Shown here: positions 1 to 4,631 of the stretch, piece after piece | Layout of the letters: each line of letters begins with the position of its first letter | Numbering within the stretch: the first letter of the stretch is position 1 | From: Caryophanales bacterium UBA3260 | Lineage (GTDB): Bacteria > Bacillota_I > Bacilli_A > RF39 > UBA660 | Assembly: GCA_002362595.1 (NCBI GenBank) | Contig: DEUO01000061.1 | Location: 1-5,324, forward strand | Direction: 5' to 3' | Length of the DNA: 5,324 bases | Position numbers and translations under genes: made by a program | Notes under the pieces: model-generated | What the model saw: only the letters and a program-made list of their open reading frames with translations | What the model was told of the DNA's origin: nothing | Databases searched by the model: none

Positions 1-38
1 TAAGATTATTATAATATAATAACGTGGATTTATAATAG

Positions 39-67
39 TTGCATCTTTCTCTAATATTATATAATAT
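39..67 (+). promoter_or_regulatory. possible murE promoter (weak)
   Basis: TTGCAT at 39-44 could be a -35 box, followed 17 bases later by TAATAT at 62-67 as a -10 box. An overlapping TATAAT lies at 60-65, but only 15 bases from the same -35. Either choice leaves a leader of only about 15-20 bases before the start codon. The first 70 bases are so AT-rich that TATAAT also occurs at 10-15, 15-20, 31-36 and 65-70, so the assignment is weak. murE might also be read from a promoter left of the window. Confidence 0.3.
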
Positions 68-87
68 AATTAATAGAGGTGAATATT

Positions 88-1455
88 ATGATTAATATTA
101 AAATAGATTCTAGAAAAATAGTACAAGGAGATACATTTGTAGCATTAAAAGGTTCTACTGTTGATGGACACGACTTTATCAACAAAGCCATTGAAAATGG
201 TGCAACTAAAGTCGTAATAGATCATGATATAGATTGTTCTGTAGAAAAAATAATCGTTGATGATACTGAAAAATGGTTAACAGACTACGTAAGTAACACT
301 TATCAAGATGAAATAAATAAGTTAGATATACTTGGAGTAACAGGAACTAATGGTAAAACAACAACAGCATATCTAACATATCAAATATTAAACAAACTAG
401 GTAATAAAACAGCATATATAGGTACAATAGGTTTCTATCTACCAGATGAAGACTTTATTGAATTACCTAATACAACACCAAATATATTAGACTTATATGA
501 ATTACTATTAACAGCTAAAGAAAAAGGATGTAAAACTGTAATAATGGAAGTAAGTTCTCATGCCTTACACCAAGAAAGAGTAAAAGGAATAAAATATAAA
601 GTAGCAGCATTTACTAACCTTACACAAGACCATTTAGATTATCATAAAACAATGGAAAACTATCTAGAAGCAAAAAAACTAATACTAAAACAATTAGAAG
701 GTCCAATGTTAATAAATGCAGATGATCCACATGCATTATCATGGGAACAATCATATAATAATACTAAAACATATGGACTAAATGGTAAAGATTATAAAAT
801 ATTATCATATAATAATACTGAACATGGTACACATATTAAGTTAAATATTAGTGGCACAGAATATGAAGTAGATACTAATCTACGCAGTACATTTAACGTA
901 TATAACTATCTAACAAGTCTTTCTTTAATTAATAATATCGGATATAGTATAGAAGAAATAATAAGTGTAACAAATGCTATATACCCACCAAAAGGACGCT
1001 GTGAACAGATTAAAGTAAAACAAGGAGAAGCAGTAGTAGATTATGCACATACTCCAGATGCTGTAGAAAAAATAATAAAAGCATTTACGGAAAATAAAAA
1101 GGGTAGAGTAATTACTTTAGTTGGATGTGGCGGAGATCGTGATCCCAAAAAAAGACCAATTATGGGAAACATTGCTACAGAAAATTCTGACTATGTAATA
1201 TTTACTAGTGATAATCCTCGTACAGAAGAACCATCTGCTATAATGAATGATATATTGACCGGAGTAAAAACAAATAATTTTGAAGTAGAATTAGATAGAA
1301 GAAAAGCTATTACTAAAGCATTAGATATGATTGATAAAGATGATGTAGTATTAATATTAGGCAAAGGCCACGAAGATTATCAAATATTAGGACATGAAAA
1401 AGTCCATTTAGATGATGCAGAAGAAGTAAGAAAATATATATCAACTCATAAATAA
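88..1455 (+). CDS. murE: MurE: UDP-MurNAc-L-Ala-D-Glu:meso-diaminopimelate ligase
   Basis: Cytoplasmic ATP-dependent Mur ligase that adds the third residue of the peptidoglycan stem peptide to UDP-MurNAc-L-Ala-D-Glu. The 455-residue product shows the family in order: an N-terminal UDP-binding segment with DSR at 7-9 and a GDTFVALKG stretch just after it; the P-loop GVTGTNGKTT at 83-92; EVSSHAL at 154-160; DHLDYH at 181-186, followed by the lysine (about 196) that is carbamylated in the family; DYAHTPDA at 318-325; DNPR at 375-378; and GKGHEDYQ at 425-432. By family knowledge DNPR selects meso-diaminopimelate over lysine. The start is ATG 88, with AGAGGTG at 75-81 six bases upstream. The in-frame GTG at 79 lies inside that ribosome binding site, and an in-frame TAA at 67-69 closes the frame further upstream. 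The N-terminus is about 20 residues shorter than in E. coli MurE (495 residues). Tandem stops TAA TAA end the gene. No other cell wall gene is adjacent in the window. Confidence 0.95.
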   Translation: MINIKIDSRKIVQGDTFVALKGSTVDGHDFINKAIENGATKVVIDHDIDCSVEKIIVDDTEKWLTDYVSNTYQDEINKLDILGVTGTNGKTTTAYLTYQILNKLGNKTAYIGTIGFYLPDEDFIELPNTTPNILDLYELLLTAKEKGCKTVIMEVSSHALHQERVKGIKYKVAAFTNLTQDHLDYHKTMENYLEAKKLILKQLEGPMLINADDPHALSWEQSYNNTKTYGLNGKDYKILSYNNTEHGTHIKLNISGTEYEVDTNLRSTFNVYNYLTSLSLINNIGYSIEEIISVTNAIYPPKGRCEQIKVKQGEAVVDYAHTPDAVEKIIKAFTENKKGRVITLVGCGGDRDPKKRPIMGNIATENSDYVIFTSDNPRTEEPSAIMNDILTGVKTNNFEVELDRRKAITKALDMIDKDDVVLILGKGHEDYQILGHEKVHLDDAEEVRKYISTHK

Positions 1456-1495
1456 TAAGGTAAAAACCCAAAATTAATTTAATATTTCACAAAAA

Positions 1496-1552
1496 AGTAG
1501 GCAAAAACTATTGCAAATTACAAATATTCTGTTATAATTAATATTGCCTACT
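1496..1552. repeat. 9-bp perfect inverted repeat bracketing the tRNA-Gly promoter
   Basis: AGTAGGCAA at 1496-1504 is the exact reverse complement of TTGCCTACT at 1544-1552. The 39 bases between hold both promoter boxes of the tRNA gene: the left arm ends six bases before the -35 box and the right arm covers the predicted transcription start. The arms are GC-richer than their surroundings. In a murE read-through transcript they could pair as a long-range hairpin, but no U-tract follows, so it is not a standard terminator. An operator for a dimeric or looping regulator is possible. The function is inferred only. Confidence 0.5.
1511..1538 (+). promoter_or_regulatory. sigma-70-type promoter of tRNA-Gly
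   Basis: TTGCAA at 1511-1516 (four of six consensus bases) and a perfect TATAAT at 1533-1538 are separated by 16 bases. Transcription should begin near 1545, giving a leader of about 14 bases before the mature tRNA end at 1559. The spacing to a stable RNA gene makes this the most convincing promoter in the window. Confidence 0.8.
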
Positions 1553-1558
1553 GATTTT

Positions 1559-1632
1559 GCGGGTGTAGTTTAATGGTAGAGCTTCAGCCTTCCAAGCTGA
1601 TAACGTGGGTTCGATTCCCATCACCCGCTCCA
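1559..1632 (+). tRNA. trnG: tRNA-Gly(UCC)
   Basis: The cloverleaf can be drawn completely. The acceptor stem GCGGGTG (1559-1565) pairs with CACCCGC (1622-1628). The D arm spans 1568-1582. The anticodon stem TCAGC (1584-1588) pairs with GCTGA (1596-1600) around the seven-base loop CTTCCAA, with anticodon TCC at 1591-1593. A four-base variable loop follows, then the T stem GTGGG/CCCAT (1605-1609 with 1617-1621) around TTCGATT. The discriminator base is T1629 and CCA is encoded at 1630-1632. The UCC anticodon decodes glycine GGA/GGG codons (and other GGN by wobble); GGA is common in the genes here. It has its own promoter and terminator, so it is probably a single-gene transcript. Confidence 0.97.
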
Positions 1633-1641
1633 TTTGAAAAC

Positions 1642-1679
1642 AACTTACGAACCAATATGGTATCGTGAGTTTTTATTTT
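1642..1679 (+). terminator. intrinsic terminator of tRNA-Gly
   Basis: A nine-base arm AACTTACGA (1642-1650) pairs with TCGTGAGTT (1663-1671), with one G-U pair. The stem continues as ACCA/TGGT (1651-1654 with 1658-1661) around an ATA loop, with a single bulged A at 1662. A U-rich tract follows (1670-1679, all T except one A). It starts ten bases after the tRNA CCA end. Confidence 0.75.
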
Positions 1680-1690
1680 ATATAAAACTT

Positions 1691-1722
1691 AAAGTTCTCT
1701 TTCTAGGAAGGAGGACTTTTTT
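1691..1722 (+). terminator. second hairpin with T-tract, possible back-up terminator
   Basis: Bases 1691-1703 pair with 1707-1719 in a 13-bp stem with two G-U pairs and a three-base TAG loop, running into TTTTTT at 1717-1722. On + it has the shape of an intrinsic terminator; on - there is no proper T-run. It lies 12 bases after the first terminator, so it may catch read-through from the tRNA gene or end a separate short RNA. Its right arm contains AAGGAGG, a perfect ribosome binding site core, which the stem would hide. Confidence 0.6.
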
Positions 1723-1739
1723 GATGTAAAGTCGACTTT
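1714..1739 (+). other. alternative hairpin and palindrome overlapping the second terminator
   Basis: GACTTT at 1714-1719 can pair with AAAGTC at 1728-1733 across an eight-base loop. This would break the terminator stem, which uses the same bases 1714-1719. AAAGTC is itself the left half of a perfect 12-base palindrome, AAAGTCGACTTT (1728-1739), followed by more T. The mutually exclusive pairings resemble a terminator/antiterminator layout, but the alternative stem is much shorter and no + strand gene follows, so a regulatory role is only a possibility. Confidence 0.3.
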
Positions 1740-1776
1740 TTAGAAATAGATAAATTCTCCAAAAATTTTATAGAAT

Positions 1777-1815
1777 AAAAAAGATAGTGTCTTATTATAA
1801 ATCACTATCTTTTTT
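1777..1815. terminator. bidirectional terminator between tRNA-Gly and the methyltransferase
   Basis: A perfect 13-bp inverted repeat: six A plus GATAGTG (1777-1789) against CACTATC plus six T (1803-1815), with a 13-base loop. Each strand ends the stem in a run of six T, so it can stop transcripts from both sides. On - it terminates the methyltransferase mRNA, whose stop codon lies in the loop and whose last codons form one arm. Confidence 0.8.
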
Positions 1816-2595
1816 ACCAATATATAGCATATGTGTACTATATCCTTGTACTTCTTTTCTCTCACATGAACTGAAATGATAATTTTTCCATATCTCGTAT
1901 TCTTCATCTGATAAATTATCAATAATATCTCTAAAGTGTGGAGCAACTCCTGATGTTGAAATATTTACAATTTTCTCAATACCATTTGAACACATAATCT
2001 TTTCTATTTCATCAATATAAAATGCTCTCATTATTTCATTTGGTTCTGAAATCATTTTAAAATTTTCATCGAATTGTTTATTATCTTGTCCAGATTTTAA
2101 ATGACCTTTTAATAATGCCCAACTTATCATTATTGAATCATTAGGCAAATAAGCAAACATCATAATTCCATCTTTTTTACATACTCGCTTAGCTTCAATA
2201 ATACATTTATTTACTTCTTCCTCAGTATACAAGTGATATAAAGGCCCTAAAACCAATACAATATCAAAAGTATTATTATCAAACCTTGATAAATCAATAG
2301 CATCTCCTTGCTCAGCAATTATATCCATTTCATTAGTAATTTTACTTTTTAATATATCTAAATTATGTTGTACATATTCAATAGAATTAACCTTATATCC
2401 TTGATTAGCATAATGTAATGAATATTTCCCTGTTCCTGCCCCAATTTCCAGTATTCTGCATCCAGGCTTTAAATATTTTTGAACATATCTATCAGTTGTT
2501 AAAAACTCCAACTGTTCATGCTTTGAATCTAATCGTATATCTTCATCACATGCTTCATTATAGAATTTATTTAATATTTCATTTCTATTATTCAT
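1795..2595 (-). CDS. class I SAM-dependent methyltransferase, substrate unknown
   Basis: A 266-residue soluble protein with a Rossmann-type methyltransferase domain at about residues 45-150. Motif I, LEIGAGTGKYS, is at 49-59 and forms the glycine-rich SAM loop. The acidic E73 ends strand 2, GDAIDL at 98-102 is the usual adenine-contact region, and DIVLVLGPLYHL at 111-122 is the motif IV strand. The C-terminal 110 residues probably form the substrate lid and show no feature that names a substrate. The start is the ATG at 2595-2593, with GGAGG at 2608-2604 eight bases upstream. An in-frame ATG at 2610 overlaps that site and is unlikely to be used. The stop codon and the last six codons (KKDSDL) fall in the bidirectional terminator hairpin. 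It has its own extended -10 promoter and appears to be transcribed alone. Small molecule, RNA or protein methylation are all possible; the fold call is firm, the target is not. Confidence 0.85.
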   Translation of the reverse strand: MNNRNEILNKFYNEACDEDIRLDSKHEQLEFLTTDRYVQKYLKPGCRILEIGAGTGKYSLHYANQGYKVNSIEYVQHNLDILKSKITNEMDIIAEQGDAIDLSRFDNNTFDIVLVLGPLYHLYTEEEVNKCIIEAKRVCKKDGIMMFAYLPNDSIMISWALLKGHLKSGQDNKQFDENFKMISEPNEIMRAFYIDEIEKIMCSNGIEKIVNISTSGVAPHFRDIIDNLSDEEYEIWKNYHFSSCERKEVQGYSTHMLYIGKKDSDL

Positions 2596-2652
2596 TATAA
2601 ATACCTCCATTTTTTATTTAATTTAAATATTCTTATCTATATATACCTATAG

Positions 2653-2682
2653 ATTATACCATAATAAGTATTATATTGTTCA
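2653..2682 (-). promoter_or_regulatory. promoter of the methyltransferase gene
   Basis: On the minus strand TATAAT at 2658-2653 is preceded by TGG, an extended -10 (TGnTATAAT). TGAACA at 2682-2677 matches the -35 consensus at four of six positions with an 18-base spacer. The start should lie near 2646, giving a leader of about 50 bases. A 5-bp inverted repeat CTATA/TATAG (2637-2641 and 2648-2652) sits immediately downstream of the -10 box and could be an operator, but in DNA this AT-rich it may be chance. Confidence 0.65.
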
Positions 2683-2733
2683 TTAGTTAGTTTCTATCTA
2701 AACTCAATAAATTATATTTCTTTTCCAATTGTT

Positions 2734-2832
2734 TTATTTTACCATTATAGAATTGTTTAAAGAATACTCTAATGTTTCAAGGCACTCACTATTAATCATT
2801 ATACCATTATTATCACAAAATATACAAATGGC
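2734..2832 (-). pseudogene. possible C-terminal remnant of a decayed gene
   Basis: On the minus strand a stop-free stretch of 32 codons ends in TAA at 2736-2734. It reads AICIFCDNNGIMINSECLET followed by 12 more residues, a composition more protein-like than random AT-rich sequence. An in-frame stop lies directly before it and more occur upstream. The internal ATG at 2799 has no ribosome binding site, so a live 21-residue peptide is unlikely. No family is recognised, and it may be a chance open stretch. Confidence 0.2.
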
Positions 2833-2892
2833 TTATTTTACTTTTCTCATATTATAAAATTTATTCTAATTAATGCATTTATCAGATAATAC

Positions 2893-2921
2893 TTGCTTAA
2901 TACATATATTTATGTTAGACT
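2893..2921 (+). promoter_or_regulatory. possible promoter of the 320-residue protein gene
   Basis: TTGCTT at 2893-2898 and TAGACT at 2916-2921 are spaced by 17 bases, and the -10 box is preceded by TGT, giving an extended -10. Each box differs from consensus at two or three positions. Transcription would begin near 2928, leaving a leader of about 18 bases. Confidence 0.4.
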
Positions 2922-2922
2922 A

Positions 2923-2942
2923 AACCACCAGAAGTAGGGGTT
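2923..2942 (+). promoter_or_regulatory. hairpin covering the ribosome binding site of the 320-residue protein
   Basis: AACC at 2923-2926 and CC at 2928-2929 pair with GGGGTT at 2937-2942, with one bulged A and a seven-base loop. The stem takes up all four G of the AGGGG ribosome binding site, three bases before the start codon. If transcription starts upstream of 2923 this could restrain translation. If it starts near 2928, as the best promoter candidate suggests, the left arm would be lost. It is one of the few GC-rich spots in the region. Confidence 0.35.
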
Positions 2943-2945
2943 ACT

Positions 2946-3908
2946 ATGCTAGAAATACCAAATAACATATTAGATTTCTTTTTTAAAGAAGTAACAGAAA
3001 AAGGTAAATATAAAATAGAAATAAAAGGTAAGATGGCTTACATCATTCCTCGTGAAGAAGAAACATATTATAAGCCAATTATTATAATACCTGATATAGA
3101 AGAATTATCTAATCTTTTAATTCAATATATAATAGCAGTTAATGAATTTAATAAAAAAAATAATATCCAATTAGAAGAATATCAAGATTTATCATATATT
3201 TTTAATATAATGCTTTTTAATCTATCTTCATCAGACGCCAATGACTTAAATAAATTCATTTTAACTAGAATTAGTTTTTTTTATGACAACAATTTAGAAC
3301 AATATAATAAGCGTACTAAAATATTTGAATATGACAATGTTTCTTTCTATGCTGAAAGGGAACTTGAAAGTACGGGCTTAGAAACTCCATTTATTATGCT
3401 ATTCTCTATGGATATAAATGGTAAATCATATAATCTTCCTTTAATTAGATATGCTATAGATAATGATAATACATGTTACATTTATACCGTTCAAAGAGGT
3501 AGAAATCGCTTTTGTGATATTAATAATCCGTTCTATAGAAAAGCAGTTAATCCTGTTAATCAAGGAGTAAAAGATAATAGAAATATATCTCCAAGTTTTG
3601 TCCTAATTTTAGCAATGTTTTTAAAAATATTAAGTGACAATAATATTAGTAAAATAATGATTCCTGATTTCCTATTTAATAGGTATAGAAAATATTATCA
3701 TGCCAATACTATTACTAAAAGTAATGAGATATTATCAAGAATGTTTCATAATATAAGTATTATAGTAAAAAGAATGTCTGCTCAAATAGAAGGTTTTTCT
3801 ATTGAAGATTATCCCTTAGATATAGATAGTTATTTTCATATTAGTATAGTAAATTTAGATAGCCAAAATAAAATGCTTAAGAAATTATTAAAAGATAATA
3901 ACAATTAA
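2946..3908 (+). CDS. uncharacterised 320-residue protein
   Basis: I do not recognise this family. The start is ATG 2946 with AGGGG at 2936-2940 five bases upstream; an in-frame TAG at 2916-2918 rules out a longer form. There is no signal peptide and no convincing membrane segment; a hydrophobic stretch at about 217-230 is short and reads like a buried helix. The N-terminal third is acidic and helix-rich, with a strand PIIIIPD at 44-50. The most conserved-looking part is the middle to C-terminal half: YIYTVQRGRNRF at 178-189, an N/Y-rich turn NPFYRKAVNPVNQGV at 194-208, PSFVLILAMFLKIL at 216-229, then NISKIMIPDFLFNRYRKYY at 233-251. That strand-helix-strand order suggests a compact alpha/beta enzyme or binding domain, but no catalytic motif can be assigned. 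Codon use matches the neighbours. It is a single-gene unit facing away from the methyltransferase and ending at a shared terminator. Confidence 0.75.
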   Translation: MLEIPNNILDFFFKEVTEKGKYKIEIKGKMAYIIPREEETYYKPIIIIPDIEELSNLLIQYIIAVNEFNKKNNIQLEEYQDLSYIFNIMLFNLSSSDANDLNKFILTRISFFYDNNLEQYNKRTKIFEYDNVSFYAERELESTGLETPFIMLFSMDINGKSYNLPLIRYAIDNDNTCYIYTVQRGRNRFCDINNPFYRKAVNPVNQGVKDNRNISPSFVLILAMFLKILSDNNISKIMIPDFLFNRYRKYYHANTITKSNEILSRMFHNISIIVKRMSAQIEGFSIEDYPLDIDSYFHISIVNLDSQNKMLKKLLKDNNN

Positions 3909-3928
3909 AAATTTAAGAAAATTTGCAC

Positions 3929-3956
3929 AAAAAATCATTCTTTTGAATGATTTTTT
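3929..3956. terminator. bidirectional terminator between convergent genes
   Basis: A perfect 12-bp stem: AAAAAATCATTC (3929-3940) with GAATGATTTTTT (3945-3956) around a TTTT loop. It lies 21 bases after the stop of the 320-residue gene on + and 16 bases after the stop of the CYTH gene on -. Both strands finish in a T-run, so it should end both transcripts. Confidence 0.9.
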
Positions 3957-3971
3957 AACATCTTATTATAA

Positions 3972-4541
3972 TTAATTATCTTGGTTACTTTTATATACAT
4001 CAAAATAATCAATATTATATAATTTATGTATATCTTCTGTTCCCATAACCACAACCTTATTATTCTCTAGTCCTAATTCTTTTAACAATGATTCTACGCT
4101 ATAACCTTCATCTTCAATATGTTCTATATCTATTTCTAAAAAAGATGGAATAGCAGGAAAACTATCAATATCAAAATCTATTTTACCAAGTTCATAAGAA
4201 ATTCTTGGCACACTTACTTTACTTATCGGATCTAGTCCCATTTCATGAAAAAAATCCATAGTTTCCTTTAGTCTACTTGTTTTAAACTTAATTCCTGCTT
4301 TTATTTCTGGTTGACTTTGATTAACATGCATTGTAACTTTTATACTTCCTTCATCAGTAACTCTTATTAATTTATCTTTTTGTTTTAAAAAATATCTATC
4401 TTCTGTATCTAGTGCAATAATAGTTCTTGTATCGTCATAAACCTTTTCAGCACCAATCTTCTCTAGTTTTTCAGTTAAAGCATCAATATTAACGTCCAAA
4501 ACTTTAATTTCATGTTCTTTGTATTCATTTAAATTATTCAT
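3972..4541 (-). CDS. CYTH-domain protein (class IV adenylate cyclase / triphosphatase family)
   Basis: A 189-residue cytoplasmic protein made of a single CYTH domain, the triphosphate tunnel fold that binds triphosphate groups with divalent metal. The defining ExExK motif is EHEIK at 9-13. Further charged strand residues that would line the tunnel are R60 (KLIR), K68 (IKVT), E79/K81, R113 (VPRISYEL), D123/D125 and E136 in FDIDSFPAIPSFLEID, a segment typical of the CyaB-like branch. By family knowledge members are adenylate cyclases, thiamine triphosphatases or inorganic triphosphatases; sequence alone does not decide, and many bacterial members annotated as cyclases are probably triphosphatases. 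The start is ATG 4541-4539 with GGGAG at 4555-4551 nine bases upstream. An upstream in-frame start at 4607 lies in the promoter region and would add 22 unrelated residues. It follows the MBL-fold gene on the same strand by 90 bases and has its own extended -10 box. Confidence 0.85.
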   Translation of the reverse strand: MNNLNEYKEHEIKVLDVNIDALTEKLEKIGAEKVYDDTRTIIALDTEDRYFLKQKDKLIRVTDEGSIKVTMHVNQSQPEIKAGIKFKTSRLKETMDFFHEMGLDPISKVSVPRISYELGKIDFDIDSFPAIPSFLEIDIEHIEDEGYSVESLLKELGLENNKVVVMGTEDIHKLYNIDYFDVYKSNQDN

Positions 4542-4581
4542 AATAACAATCTCCCTTTTAATAAACGCTTTTATATGAACT

Positions 4582-4610
4582 ATTTTAGCATAAATTTCTC
4601 TACCCAAAAA
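4582..4610 (-). promoter_or_regulatory. possible extended -10 promoter of the CYTH gene
   Basis: On the minus strand TAAAAT at 4587-4582 is preceded by TGC (4590-4588), an extended -10. The -35 position at a 17-base spacer is TTTTTG (4610-4605), a poor match. Transcription would start near 4575, with a leader of about 34 bases. It suggests that the CYTH gene can be read independently of the MBL-fold gene. Confidence 0.45.
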
Positions 4611-4621
4611 GAGACATCTTT
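4608..4621 (-). terminator. weak hairpin after the MBL-fold gene
   Basis: AAAGA and TCTTT (4621-4617 with 4612-4608 on the minus strand) form a 5-bp stem with a four-base loop, followed by only two more T. It begins ten bases after the MBL-fold stop codon. It is too weak to be confident of termination, so read-through into the CYTH gene is likely. Confidence 0.2.
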
Positions 4622-4631
4622 AGTTACCAAT

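Larger units (their letters stand above)
2611..2945. other. long divergent intergenic region
   Basis: These 335 bases between the starts of the methyltransferase (-) and the 320-residue protein (+) hold no intact gene that I can support. The left part carries the methyltransferase leader and promoter. Bases 2734-2832 contain a short minus-strand frame that may be a gene remnant. The right end carries a possible promoter and a hairpin over the next ribosome binding site. Bases 2683-2733 and 2833-2892 are plain AT-rich sequence in which I see nothing. Confidence 0.6.

Noticed and set aside
79..87. GTG at 79 as the murE start
   Set aside because: It lies inside the AGAGGTG ribosome binding site that serves ATG 88.
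1559..1632. tRNA-Gly as an integration (att) site
   Set aside because: No second copy of the tRNA 3' end occurs in the window and there is no integrase, so no island boundary can be supported.
1633..1740. T-box or other known riboswitch leader
   Set aside because: No T-box consensus segment is seen and no + strand gene lies downstream to be controlled.
1740..1946. 68-residue minus-strand reading frame
   Set aside because: It overlaps the end of the methyltransferase gene in another frame, spans the bidirectional terminator and shows no family features.
2418..2600. 60-residue plus-strand reading frame
   Set aside because: It is antisense to the SAM-binding domain of the methyltransferase, and no recognised protein motif is seen.
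4542..4607. 22-residue N-terminal extension of the CYTH protein
   Set aside because: It covers the leader and -10 box, and the inner ATG 4541 has a good ribosome binding site directly before the conserved ExExK motif.
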